Assembly: GCF_019448085.1 (NCBI RefSeq)
Contig: NZ_JAGFNZ010000002.1
Span: 744,001-808,000 of the forward strand
Length of the DNA: 64,000 nucleotides
Reading direction: 5' to 3'
Origin: Caproiciproducens faecalis
Lineage (GTDB): Bacteria > Bacillota > Clostridia > Oscillospirales > Acutalibacteraceae
Position 1 is the first letter of the stretch; each line of letters starts with the position of its first letter. Positions 26,461 through 34,628 of the stretch are shown here, piece by piece. Position numbers and translations under genes: made by a program. Below the pieces are notes generated by a model. The model saw only the letters and a program-made list of their open reading frames with translations, did not search any database and had not been told where the DNA came from.

Positions 26461-28270
26461 CCAGCTTCAGCACACTCATAAACGCCTCCTGCGGCACCTC
26501 TACCGTGCCGAGCTGGCGCATGCGCTTCTTGCCTTCCTTCTGTTTTTCCAGCAGTTTCTTTTTCCGCGTAATATCGCCGCCGTAGCACTTCGCCAGAACA
26601 TCCTTGCGCATTGCCTTGACCGTTTCGCGTGCGATGATTCTGCCGCCCACACAGGCCTGAATCGGTACTTCGAACAACTGGCGCGGAATTTTCTCCGAAA
26701 GCTTCTCCGCCATCTTGCGCGCGCGCGGATACGCCTTGTCGGCGTGAATAATAAAGGAAAGCGCGTCCACCACGTCGCCGTTGAGCATGATGTCCAGCTT
26801 GACCAGACTGCTCTTTTTATATCCGCTCAGCTCATAATCAAACGAGGCGTACCCGCGGGTGCGGGATTTCAACGCGTCGAAAAAGTCGTAGATGATCTCG
26901 TTGAGCGGCAGTTCATAATGGATGTCCACACGGTCGGTATCAATGTATTTCATATCCTTGAAGATGCCGCGCCTGTCCTGACAGAGATCCATAATATTGC
27001 CGACATACTCGCTCGGCGTATAGATGTGCGCGTTGGTAATCGGTTCCTCCGCCTGCGCAATCAGCGATGGGTCGGGGTAATTGGTCGGGTTGTCTATATG
27101 GATCACTTCCCCGTTTGTTTTCGTGATCTGATAGACCACGCTGGGGGCGGTGGTAATAATGTCGAGGTTATACTCGCGCTCCAGCCGTTCCTGTATGATC
27201 TCCATGTGCAGCAGTCCCAAAAAGCCGCAGCGGAAGCCAAAGCCCAACGCAACAGACGTTTCCGGGTCAAACGACAGCGCCGCGTCGTTCAGCTGCAGCT
27301 TGTCCAGCGCGTCGCGCAGGTCGGGGTAGCGGGCGCCGTCCGCGGGGTAAATTCCGCAGAAAACCATCGGCTGCACCGAGCGGTAGCCCGGCAGCGGCGT
27401 TTTGGCGGGGTTGTCCGCCAAGGTGACGGTGTCGCCCACACGGGCGTCCTTCACCGCTTTGATGGACGCGGCAATATACCCGACCTCTCCGGCGCTCAGT
27501 CCGGCGCTCGGCTCCAGGCAGGTTGCGCGGCCGTAGCCGCACTCCACCACCGTAAACTCCGCGCCCGTCGCCATCAGCCGGATGGTGTCGCCCGGATGCA
27601 CCTGACCATCCTGTAACCGTACATGGATGATAACGCCCTTGTACGCGTCGTAGTAGGAATCAAAGATCAGCGCCTTGAGCGGCGCGGTTTCTTCGCCCTG
27701 CGGCGGCGGAACATGCTTTACAATCTGCTCCATCACCTGGTCGATATTGGTTCCCAGCTTTGCGGAAATACACGGCGCGTCGTCCGCCGGAATTCCGATT
27801 ACATCCTCAATTTCCGCGCGCACCTTTTCCGGCTGCGCGCTGGGCAGGTCGATTTTATTGATGACGGGCACAATTTCCAGCCCGGCGTCCACCGCCAGAT
27901 AGGTGTTCGCCAGCGTCTGCGCCTCAATTCCCTGAGAAGCGTCCACCACCAGCACCGCGCCCTCACAGGCGGCGAGTGAACGGGAAACCTCGTAGTTAAA
28001 GTCCACATGGCCGGGGGTATCGATCAGGTTAAAGACATAGTCCTGCCCGTCCAGCGCGCTGTAAACAAGCGTAACGGCGTGCGCCTTGATGGTGATGCCC
28101 CTTTCGCGCTCCAGATCCATGTTGTCCAGCAGCTGGTTTTCCATATCGCGCAGCGCGACGGACTTCGTCTGCTCCAAAATGCGGTCGGCAAGCGTGCTTT
28201 TTCCGTGGTCAATGTGCGCGATAATGCTGAAATTTCTTATTCTCTCGCGTGGTATCGACAAATTTATCAC
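26453..28270 (-). CDS. lepA: Elongation factor 4 (LepA)
   Basis: Ribosomal GTPase that acts on stalled or mistranslocated ribosomes. 605 residues. G1 [10 protein letters not shown]2 region [11 protein letters not shown]3 DTPGHVDF, G4 NKIDLP, followed by domains II, III, V and the LepA-specific C-terminal domain ending in basic [15 protein letters not shown]. The start is GTG 28270 or TTG 28261; AGGTGATAAA better fits the TTG, so the first few residues are uncertain. Upstream of hemW in one operon. Confidence 0.96.
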   Translation of the reverse strand: MINLSIPRERIRNFSIIAHIDHGKSTLADRILEQTKSVALRDMENQLLDNMDLERERGITIKAHAVTLVYSALDGQDYVFNLIDTPGHVDFNYEVSRSLAACEGAVLVVDASQGIEAQTLANTYLAVDAGLEIVPVINKIDLPSAQPEKVRAEIEDVIGIPADDAPCISAKLGTNIDQVMEQIVKHVPPPQGEETAPLKALIFDSYYDAYKGVIIHVRLQDGQVHPGDTIRLMATGAEFTVVECGYGRATCLEPSAGLSAGEVGYIAASIKAVKDARVGDTVTLADNPAKTPLPGYRSVQPMVFCGIYPADGARYPDLRDALDKLQLNDAALSFDPETSVALGFGFRCGFLGLLHMEIIQERLEREYNLDIITTAPSVVYQITKTNGEVIHIDNPTNYPDPSLIAQAEEPITNAHIYTPSEYVGNIMDLCQDRRGIFKDMKYIDTDRVDIHYELPLNEIIYDFFDALKSRTRGYASFDYELSGYKKSSLVKLDIMLNGDVVDALSFIIHADKAYPRARKMAEKLSEKIPRQLFEVPIQACVGGRIIARETVKAMRKDVLAKCYGGDITRKKKLLEKQKEGKKRMRQLGTVEVPQEAFMSVLKLDE

Positions 28271-28478
28271 CTAATCCTAAAAGATAATATGGTTCCTCAG
28301 CAATTTCCGGCGGTAACTGCAATACCGGAGTGCCCCCTTCCAAAAGCAGGGACAGTCACCGGGCCGCCCGTGGTCGGACTGGAAACGCCGGAATGATTAC
28401 GAATAATATATTATACCATATATCATGAATCATGAACAGTATACACCGTTGCGGAGAATAATTTTACCGATTCCCCGG

Positions 28479-28507
28479 TTGACAAAGGCGTATAGCTGCT
28501 ATACAAT
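28479..28507 (+). promoter_or_regulatory. Promoter of marR (predicted leaderless)
   Basis: TTGACA, 17-base spacer, TACAAT. Seven bases after the -10 lies the marR ATG at 28514, so the transcript would start at or next to the start codon. Confidence 0.75.
28490..28504. promoter_or_regulatory. Palindromic operator, probably for the adjacent MarR
   Basis: GTATAGC-T-GCTATAC is a perfect 7-bp inverted repeat lying over the promoter spacer and -10 of marR. Position and symmetry fit autorepression by a MarR dimer; no binding data. Confidence 0.7.
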
Positions 28508-28513
28508 TGCGTT

Positions 28514-28966
28514 ATGGAAAATAATAAAAATGAATTAATCCTGACGAAAAAACTGCTTGACGTGATTGCCCGCTTCAACGAAAGCGACCGGCTGGTGCGC
28601 AATTTTGGCACAGACACCGCACTGCATCTGTCTGAAATTCACCTGATTGAATTTGTAGGCGACCACGAAAACCGCTGCGTGTCGGACATTGCACGCGAAA
28701 AAAAGATCACCAAGGGCGCCGTCTCCCAGACACTGATGCGACTGGAGGAAAAAAAATATATCGCCAAGGGAACCGACCCGGAAAACCGCTCCAGAGTGGT
28801 TGTGTCCCTGACCGAAAAGGGGTGGACGGCGTACCGCGAGCATCAGAAATACCACAGGCATATTGATTCTCTGGTATCTTCCTGTCTGGACGGAAAAACA
28901 CCGGAGGAAATCAAGACGATCCTCGATTTTCTGGCGCAGTTGGAACACCTGCTTTCATGCAGGTGA
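28514..28966 (+). CDS. MarR-family transcriptional regulator
   Basis: 150-residue winged-helix regulator. Helices and wing at about 45-110: LIEFVGDHENRCVSDIAREKKITKGAVSQTLMRLEEK... The recognition helix is in KGAVSQTLM and the wing in DPENRSRVVVSLTEKG. It is followed after 71 bp by a MATE exporter gene, a common regulator-pump pair, so it probably represses that gene and itself. No Shine-Dalgarno precedes the ATG, consistent with a leaderless message. Ligand unknown. Confidence 0.88.
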   Translation: MENNKNELILTKKLLDVIARFNESDRLVRNFGTDTALHLSEIHLIEFVGDHENRCVSDIAREKKITKGAVSQTLMRLEEKKYIAKGTDPENRSRVVVSLTEKGWTAYREHQKYHRHIDSLVSSCLDGKTPEEIKTILDFLAQLEHLLSCR

Positions 28967-28978
28967 TTTTTTCGGCTT

Positions 28979-29001
28979 AAGTGTATAGTACATATACGCT
29001 T
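28979..29001. promoter_or_regulatory. Second GTATA inverted repeat before the MATE gene
   Basis: AAGTGTATA and TATACGCTT form a near-perfect inverted repeat (one mismatch, 5-base centre). It shares the GTATA half-site with the operator at 28490, suggesting a second MarR site. Confidence 0.55.
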
Positions 29002-29037
29002 GTAAAACACATTCATACTTAGAAAGGACGAATACGG

Positions 29038-30384
29038 TTGAACAAACGATTACTGTTAATGAAGGAAGGCAGCGTAAAAAAGGCGCTGGCGGTGCTGGGG
29101 CTCCCAACGATTATCGGCCTGATGGTAACGGGGCTTTATAATTTTGTAGACAGCTTTTTTGTGGCACAGCTGGGAACCCTTCCCATGAGCGCCATTTCCA
29201 TTGTCTACCCGCTGGTCACTCTCGTTCCGGGCATCGCCCTCCTGTTCGGCAACGGCGGCGCGGCGTTTATCTCTGAGCTTTTGGGGGCAGGCGAAAAGGA
29301 AAAAGCGGATATTGTGCTGTCTTCCACACTTTTTTACTGCTTCCTTGCCAGCGTGGCGTCCCTGGGACTTCTTTTTTTCCTGAATCCCCTTTTGAAATTA
29401 ATGGGGGCATCCCCTGCCGTTCTGCCGATTGCTTCGGATTACGCTTTTATCATTATCCTGTCTTTCCTGTTTCAGATCCCGTCCATCTGCCTGATGAACC
29501 TTGTTCGGGCGGAAGGCGCGGTCATGCTCAGCACCGCATCCCAGCTCGGCGGTTCCATCCTGAACATCATTTTGGACCCCATTTTCATCTGGCCGCTCGG
29601 CATGGGGGTCCGGGGCGCGGCCATCGCCACCGGAATTTCCCAGTTCGTCAGCTTTACTATCCTCATTCCCTTCTACCTGTTGAAAAAGAGCTATTTGAAT
29701 CTTTCCCTGAAAAACATTCGGTTCGAGTGGTGGATCATCAGACCCATCTGGAAAGTGGGCTTTCCCATCTTCACGATCAATCTGTTTCAAAGCCTTTCCA
29801 TCAGCGCCATGAATGTCGCGGCCGCGGCCTACGGCGACTTTGCCGTTGCGGGAATCGGGATTGTAAACCGGCTGATCGGTATTTCCACCTTTGCCATCAC
29901 CGGCTTTTCCAGAGGATACCAAACGCTGACCGCGTTCAACTACGGAGCGAAGAACTTCCACAGAATCCGTCTGGCCAATAAAACCGCATATGAATGGGCG
30001 GTACTGTTCGGGGTGCTGGTCTCCGCCCTGCAAATCTTTTTCGCCAAAAATCTGGTTGGACTGTTCTCAACTGATTCGCAGGTCGTCGCGGTCGGTATGC
30101 AGGCGCTGTTTGCCAACAGCCTGCTGTTTTTCCTGTACGGCTTTGAAGCCATCGCGACCGTATACCTTCTGTGCATCCGCCACGAAACCGCCGGGTTCGT
30201 TCTGAGCATCGGCCGGCAGGGCTTGTTTTTTCTGCCGATTCTTTTCGCAGCCAGCCGCTTTTTCGGTCTTACCGGCATCTATTATTCCCAGGCGGCGGCC
30301 GACCTTGTCACCACAGCCGCCGCGCTGATTATTCTGCACAAAATCAGACACACGGAGCAAAACACGGTGAGAGCCGCTCTTTAG
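29038..30384 (+). CDS. MATE-family multidrug efflux transporter
   Basis: 448 residues, twelve predicted membrane helices in two similar halves; the family exports drugs or metabolites using Na+ or H+. It begins with short NKRLLLMKEGSVKKALAVLGLPTI and shows family-like NFVDSFFVAQLG in helix 1 and IGRQGLFFLP in the second half. Start TTG 29038 with AAAGGA about 9 bases upstream. Downstream of marR and likely controlled by it. Substrate unknown. Confidence 0.92.
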   Translation: MNKRLLLMKEGSVKKALAVLGLPTIIGLMVTGLYNFVDSFFVAQLGTLPMSAISIVYPLVTLVPGIALLFGNGGAAFISELLGAGEKEKADIVLSSTLFYCFLASVASLGLLFFLNPLLKLMGASPAVLPIASDYAFIIILSFLFQIPSICLMNLVRAEGAVMLSTASQLGGSILNIILDPIFIWPLGMGVRGAAIATGISQFVSFTILIPFYLLKKSYLNLSLKNIRFEWWIIRPIWKVGFPIFTINLFQSLSISAMNVAAAAYGDFAVAGIGIVNRLIGISTFAITGFSRGYQTLTAFNYGAKNFHRIRLANKTAYEWAVLFGVLVSALQIFFAKNLVGLFSTDSQVVAVGMQALFANSLLFFLYGFEAIATVYLLCIRHETAGFVLSIGRQGLFFLPILFAASRFFGLTGIYYSQAAADLVTTAAALIILHKIRHTEQNTVRAAL

Positions 30385-30404
30385 AACAGCTGAGAAATTG
30401 TTAA

Positions 30405-30450
30405 AGAAAAAACGGCGCGCCGGGGAAGAAATTTCCCGGCGCGCCGTTAT
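30405..30450. terminator. Strong GC-rich bidirectional terminator
   Basis: ACGGCGCGCCGGG-AA pairs with TT-CCCGGCGCGCCGT around GAAA, flanked by an A-run on the left. It separates the MATE gene from the convergent membrane gene. Confidence 0.85.
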
Positions 30451-30459
30451 CTTATCAAC

Positions 30460-31014
30460 TTAATATTTAATATTTCTGTAATACTTGTCGTTGAGCAGGC
30501 GCTTTTTGTGCGGGCGGCTCGGACGGCGGTAACGTTTGCGTCCCCCGCCTCTCGGCGGTCTGCGGTTGCTGAAAACGACAATCAGCACAACCAGAATACC
30601 CAGCGCAATCAATACCCACGAAAGGATTCCGATCCAGTTCATTTTCTTGTTTGCGGCGGTATCCACAATCACGGAGCTGAGCGGGTTGTTTTCTTCAATG
30701 CTGTCCACGCTGGGAAGAATGATTTCACTGGATTCTTCCTCACTGCTGAAAATCTCACTGGAAACGTCGCTGGACTCTTCGGACGAATCCCCGGAGGAGA
30801 CCGTTCTTCTGCTGGTCACCGATTTTTTAGAACTGACGGTATCTTTACTGGAAACAGTACTGGAAGCTTTGGATGAAAGCCGGGACGACTGCTGGTCAAT
30901 AATCTGCTGCACCTGTTCCGGTGTTATCTCAGTTGCCATGGCGGTAACGGAATACAATGAAAACATAAAGATCAATATGAATACCGAAAACCATATTTTT
31001 TTATGTTGATTCAT
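30460..31014 (-). CDS. Secreted/membrane Ser-rich protein with basic tail, unknown
   Basis: 184 residues from ATG 31014, chosen for GGAGG 8 bases upstream. A signal peptide (about 8-28, ending VTAMA) is followed by a Ser/Glu-rich stretch (40-105), a single membrane helix (about 127-147, WIGILSWVLIALGILVVLIV) and a very basic Arg/Lys tail inside the cell. No domain recognised. Its start overlaps the end of the next small gene by 14 bp. Inserted between lepA and spoIIP relative to Bacillus order. Confidence 0.7.
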   Translation of the reverse strand: MNQHKKIWFSVFILIFMFSLYSVTAMATEITPEQVQQIIDQQSSRLSSKASSTVSSKDTVSSKKSVTSRRTVSSGDSSEESSDVSSEIFSSEEESSEIILPSVDSIEENNPLSSVIVDTAANKKMNWIGILSWVLIALGILVVLIVVFSNRRPPRGGGRKRYRRPSRPHKKRLLNDKYYRNIKY

Positions 31015-31255
31015 GATACGTTTCCTCCACAGCACTCTCTGTCAATGATAATACGAAATTATTATACCATACTTTCGCTACATTGCAAGTTTCCTGCCAT
31101 GTTTTGCCGGTGAATTGGTAAATAAGGGTTTTATCGTCGCCAAAGCCGATTCTTCGGGAATTGGCGTCGACTTCTGCTATGCCGAAAAGCAGTGCCAGAA
31201 CGCAAAGCGTACTGAAAAACGACGCAAAGAAAATTCTTCTTTTTTTTCTTTTCAT
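31001..31255 (-). CDS. Small single-pass membrane protein, unknown
   Basis: 84 residues: Lys/Arg-rich start, one hydrophobic helix (about 8-27), and an extracellular part of about 55 residues without cysteines. No family recognised. It follows spoIIP by 23 bp and overlaps the next gene, so these three form one minus-strand unit; a role in sporulation or the envelope is possible but unproved. The ribosome site (AAGGAAAAG) is rather distant from the ATG. Confidence 0.6.
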   Translation of the reverse strand: MKRKKRRIFFASFFSTLCVLALLFGIAEVDANSRRIGFGDDKTLIYQFTGKTWQETCNVAKVWYNNFVLSLTESAVEETYHEST

Positions 31256-31278
31256 TTTTTACATCTTTTCCTTTCAGC

Positions 31279-32373
31279 TTATGAAAGGCCGTTCAGAACC
31301 TTTACCAGTGCCTTTCCGAACAGCTCCCCGGAGTACACCGCTTCGTCAAGGGTGTTGACTTCTGTGCCGAATTCCACAAGCAGAGAGCCTTTCGTCAGAT
31401 TTTCATTGTACTTCCTCGCGCAGAAATTCAAGGGGCGCGCCAGCCCGGGGTACAGATCCGCCATCGACTTCTGCAGCCGCGCGGCCAGCCGGAAATTGTA
31501 TTCCCAGTTGGGAAACCCCAGCGTTCCGTCGTCGTCGCAGCCGGAGATAATCATGACCTGCGCGGCTTTTCTGCCATTGATGGTGGCGGTCGGCTTAATT
31601 CTTGTTCCGTCGGAGGTCCCCATTGCGTCGCGGTGGATGTCGAGCGTCACCTGGATGCCCGGGTATTTTTTCAGGTTATTTTGCATCGTCACCTTCGAAC
31701 GGTCGTAGGAACCGTTGTAGCTGGGGTAGTCATGCAGGGTGGTGTCGTGCACCACGTTGATTCCGGCTGCTTTCAGCTGGGCGGCAATCTGGTCGCCCAC
31801 GGCGACGACGCTCCTTGATTTGTCCTGACTACGCGTATCGCCCAAAAAAGCCTCTGTGGTGTGGGTGTGGTAAATCAGCACCTGCGGGGTGGAGTTCTTT
31901 ACAATTTTCACCGCGGGCTGTTTTTGCAGCTCCGCCGCCACATCGACCGTATGATTTTTATTGGTGTTTTTGACCCATATATTATTGTATTGGGAACCGG
32001 TATTGGCAATGCTCATTTCCTTTACGCCCGCCGGGAGAGAAACGGGCGACGAGGGCCCGCTTGACACCGTGCCTGAGGCAGCCTGAGAGCTTGCCTGTGA
32101 GGAAACGCCGGTGCTTTGCGAAGAAACCGGAGCGGAATCCGCACCCGACATGTCCGGCTGCCCGCTGTCGGAGGATGCGTTATCCTCCTCATCCTCTTCC
32201 AGATAATCCTCTTTCATGGCGTCGGTGACACCGGCGGGCATAATAAAGCCCGCGGCGGCAAATGCCGCGTCCTTCGCCTGCAGCACGGGCAGGCGCCCGA
32301 GTACGCTGGCAATTGCTGCAACCATCAGCGCAGCCGAGCAGATTCCCAATCCCTTTTGCGTCCAGTTTTTCAT
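31279..32373 (-). CDS. spoIIP: Stage II sporulation protein P (SpoIIP)
   Basis: Engulfment peptidoglycan amidase/endopeptidase that works with SpoIID and SpoIIM in the mother-cell membrane. 364 residues. N-terminal membrane anchor (about 7-26), a Ser-rich linker (70-115), then the amidase_3-like domain with YHTHTTEAF (zinc His), DIHRDA and LVEFGTEVN (catalytic Glu). ATG 32373 is preferred, with GGGGGCAGG upstream; an in-frame ATG lies at 32400. It follows gpr, as in Bacillus. Confidence 0.93.
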   Translation of the reverse strand: MKNWTQKGLGICSAALMVAAIASVLGRLPVLQAKDAAFAAAGFIMPAGVTDAMKEDYLEEDEEDNASSDSGQPDMSGADSAPVSSQSTGVSSQASSQAASGTVSSGPSSPVSLPAGVKEMSIANTGSQYNNIWVKNTNKNHTVDVAAELQKQPAVKIVKNSTPQVLIYHTHTTEAFLGDTRSQDKSRSVVAVGDQIAAQLKAAGINVVHDTTLHDYPSYNGSYDRSKVTMQNNLKKYPGIQVTLDIHRDAMGTSDGTRIKPTATINGRKAAQVMIISGCDDDGTLGFPNWEYNFRLAARLQKSMADLYPGLARPLNFCARKYNENLTKGSLLVEFGTEVNTLDEAVYSGELFGKALVKVLNGLS

Positions 32374-32432
32374 ATCCTGCCCCCATAGAATGATATTCAT
32401 TCTTATGCAGGCGGGACAAATTTCATGATGCC

Positions 32433-33251
32433 TTAGGTCAATTCTTCAAAATCCTGAACGCTGAGCGACGGATTCAGAGCCGTATTGATCCCCATACTCA
32501 GCAGCCGCGCACCCCGGGAGATAATCAGATCAATTTCCCGCGGGGTCACCATCATCTGTGCTCCGCGCGGCGCAATCTTTTCATCCGCGCCGTCCGTATC
32601 GCCGTCCAGCAAGTCGGCCGCAAGCGTGGCGGCATCCACCACGGTGGGAATTCCCATGCTGACCACCGGCACGCCCAGCGTGCTTTTGTCAATGCGCGGT
32701 CTTGCGTTCCCCACCCCTGCTCCGGGGGAAATCCCCGCGGAGCAAAGCTGCACCGTGCAGCCCAGCCGGGAGGGACTGCGCGCGGCGAGCGCATCAATCG
32801 CAATCACGGCGTCCGGGTTCAGTTCCTTGACCAGCGCCTGCAGAAGCTCTACGGCTTCAATTCCCGTACAGCCCAGCACGCCGGGGCTGACCACGGAAAC
32901 GGGCCGCAGTTTGTCCAGCCCCGTCACTCTGGCCAGTTCGCCCTTAATATGCCTTGTCGCCAGAATTTTTTCGGCGGCGAGCGGTCCCAGCGCGTCCGGC
33001 GTGATTGCGCGGTTCCCCAGCCCCGCCACCAAAACGCTTCCTTTTTCCGGCAGCAGCGCGGTTAACTCCTGCGCGGTCAGGGTCAGCAGACTGTTGTCGC
33101 TGTCAAGATGGTCGGAAATCGACTGAACCTCCAGCGTAACATAAGTGTTGCCCTCCTCGTCAATCCGCGTAACCGTACAGTCCTTTTCTTTCCGTATAAC
33201 GTGTCGGCTGGGTTCCGTATTTTCCAGCGCCAGATCGGTACGGAATACCAT
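32433..33251 (-). CDS. gpr: Germination protease GPR
   Basis: Aspartic-type protease that degrades small acid-soluble spore proteins during germination. 272 residues, shorter than the Bacillus enzyme (about 370). It begins FRTDLALE, close to the zymogen processing site, with [16 protein letters not shown] and [13 protein letters not shown] in the core. Synthesised in the forespore in known systems. Divergent from rpsT; followed by spoIIP after 59 bp. Confidence 0.93.
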   Translation of the reverse strand: MVFRTDLALENTEPSRHVIRKEKDCTVTRIDEEGNTYVTLEVQSISDHLDSDNSLLTLTAQELTALLPEKGSVLVAGLGNRAITPDALGPLAAEKILATRHIKGELARVTGLDKLRPVSVVSPGVLGCTGIEAVELLQALVKELNPDAVIAIDALAARSPSRLGCTVQLCSAGISPGAGVGNARPRIDKSTLGVPVVSMGIPTVVDAATLAADLLDGDTDGADEKIAPRGAQMMVTPREIDLIISRGARLLSMGINTALNPSLSVQDFEELT

Positions 33252-33287
33252 AAATCAATCAGCCCTTTCCTATTTTTATTTTAATAC

Positions 33288-33316
33288 TTGCTTTTTTTGT
33301 CCATCAATGGTATTAT
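33288..33316 (+). promoter_or_regulatory. Promoter of rpsT
   Basis: TTGCTT, 17 bases, TATTAT, about 35 bases before the rpsT start codon. Confidence 0.7.
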
Positions 33317-33351
33317 TATTGATATGTGACAATGCCAAAGGAGGTGGAATC

Positions 33352-33615
33352 ATGCCTAACATTAAATCAGCAAAGAAACGCGTAAAGGTTATTGCTACAA
33401 AAACACTCATCAACAAGTCCTTCAATTCCGGACTGAAAACTGATATAAAGAAAGCAAACCTTGCCGTAGAATCCAACGATGCCAACAAAGCGGATGCCGT
33501 TAAGGTTGCAATCAAGAAGATTGACCAGGCTGCTGCAAAGGGAATCCTGCACAAGAATACGGCCGCCAGAAAAAAATCAGCTCTTGCACGCAAACTGAAC
33601 GTGGCAAATGCATAA
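33352..33615 (+). CDS. rpsT: 30S ribosomal protein S20
   Basis: 87 residues, basic and helical, starting [16 protein letters not shown] and ending [11 protein letters not shown], as usual for S20, which binds 16S rRNA early in 30S assembly. ATG 33352 is preceded by AAAGGAGGTG. Divergent from gpr, as in Bacillus. Longer in-frame starts run into the gpr region and were rejected. Confidence 0.97.
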   Translation: MPNIKSAKKRVKVIATKTLINKSFNSGLKTDIKKANLAVESNDANKADAVKVAIKKIDQAAAKGILHKNTAARKKSALARKLNVANA

Positions 33616-33637
33616 CCCTGAATACGCGGTTAAAAGC

Positions 33638-33667
33638 AAAAGCAGAGCCTTGTGCCCTGCTTTTTTA
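33638..33667 (+). terminator. Terminator of rpsT
   Basis: AAAGCAG and CTGCTTT stem followed by six U, 20 bases after the stop. Confidence 0.8.
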
Positions 33668-33716
33668 TTATACACCGGCGCACAGGGTGTGAAATTTCAT
33701 AAACTTGCCGCTTCGA

Positions 33717-33745
33717 TTGACTTTTTGAAAAGAATTGGTTATTAT
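33717..33745 (+). promoter_or_regulatory. Promoter of the 50-residue membrane peptide gene
   Basis: TTGACT, 17 bases, TATTAT, ending 40 bases before the start codon. Confidence 0.75.
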
Positions 33746-33784
33746 ATAAGCAGGATCTAATCATGAAAAACGGAGGTGCTCGTT

Positions 33785-33937
33785 TTGAAAAAATGTAATA
33801 CTTTATCCATATTGATTACCGTTATTTCCGCGATGACTGCTGTTGCCGCGGCTGTTGTCGCTGTCGTCCTGTTCTTTGAAAAGAAGAAAAAGGATGAAGA
33901 GGAGCTTGAGCACTACCTGGATTGTTCCATTCAGTAA
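33785..33937 (+). CDS. 50-residue single-pass membrane peptide
   Basis: TTG start with GGAGGTG about 5 bases upstream. The peptide has a short MKKCNTLS start, one hydrophobic helix (about 9-31, LITVISAMTAVAAAVVAVVLFF) and a highly charged end (EKKKKDEEELEHYLDC). Its own promoter (33717) and a perfect terminator (33967) frame it, which makes a real gene likely despite its size. Function unknown; the topology resembles small regulatory membrane peptides. Confidence 0.75.
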   Translation: MKKCNTLSILITVISAMTAVAAAVVAVVLFFEKKKKDEEELEHYLDCSIQ

Positions 33938-33966
33938 GGGACTTCCTCCGGTGCCATAACATGATA

Positions 33967-33997
33967 CGGGCAGGTATGAAAACCTGCCCGTTTTTTA
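33967..33997 (+). terminator. Terminator of the small membrane peptide gene
   Basis: CGGGCAGGT and ACCTGCCCG form a perfect 9-bp stem with a 6-base loop, then six U. Confidence 0.88.
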
Positions 33998-34136
33998 TGC
34001 TCTTTGCTTCCTCATATATTTTTTAAGATACGTGCGGTAGTACAGCTTCCAGAGCTCCCACAGAATCATGCCGATGATCTGGCCGTTGATAATCCTGAAA
34101 ATTCGGTAGATGATTTTCAGAACAAAAAAGGCTTTG

Positions 34137-34493
34137 CTAGCTCTTATCTCCGGACTTTGAAAACAGAGCGGCAACATATCCAAAGAACACTGCTGCCGCA
34201 ATACCCGCGGCACTTGCCGCAACGCCGCCGGAAAACACGCCCAGCAAACCGTGCTCCCTGACCGCTTCAAGCGTCCCTTTCGCCATCAGATACCCAAAAC
34301 CGGTCAGCGGCACCGTAGCACCGGCGCCCGCAAAATTCACAATCGGCTCGTAAAGCCCCAGCCCCGTCAGCAGCACGCCCAGCGTGACAAACAGAACCAG
34401 GATTCTTGCCGGCGTCAGCTTTGTAAAATCAATCAGCACCTGACCGATTGCACAAATGGTGCCGCCAATCAAAAACGCCCATAGATAATCCAC
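34137..34493 (-). CDS. spoVAE: Stage V sporulation protein AE (SpoVAE)
   Basis: Small membrane protein of the SpoVA channel that moves dipicolinic acid across spore membranes. 118 residues from GTG 34493 (GAGGTGA 5 bases upstream), matching the usual length; a longer frame to 34547 looks spurious. Hydrophobic nearly throughout, with FLIGGTICAIGQVLID at the start and the family-typical GAGATVPLTGFG in the middle. Its usual partners spoVAC and spoVAD are not adjacent here. Confidence 0.88.
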   Translation of the reverse strand: MDYLWAFLIGGTICAIGQVLIDFTKLTPARILVLFVTLGVLLTGLGLYEPIVNFAGAGATVPLTGFGYLMAKGTLEAVREHGLLGVFSGGVAASAAGIAAAVFFGYVAALFSKSGDKS

Positions 34494-34561
34494 GTTTTTC
34501 ACCTCGCTGGTAGTTTCGCCGGATGAGCGCGGCGATATACATTCCAAAGAATTAAATCAGC

Positions 34562-34597
34562 AAAAAAACACCGCCGGAAAGCGTTTCCGGCGGTGTT
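34562..34597 (-). terminator. Terminator of asnB
   Basis: AACACCGCCGGAAA pairs with TTTCCGGCGGTGTT around a 3-base loop; the minus strand ends in a U-run. Confidence 0.88.
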
Positions 34598-34628
34598 TTG
34601 GCTGTTTTTTTTCCGTTATGAGGCGCTC

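Noticed and set aside
28281-28400. GC-rich stretch between lepA and marR as another repeat copy
   Set aside because: I could not align it with either repeat type near prs and saw no strong stem.
33995-34120. Short minus-strand frame after spoVAE ending LKKYMRKQRA, perhaps a 41-residue peptide
   Set aside because: No ATG, GTG or TTG start with a ribosome site; only a CTG or a late internal ATG is available. Possible but not supported.
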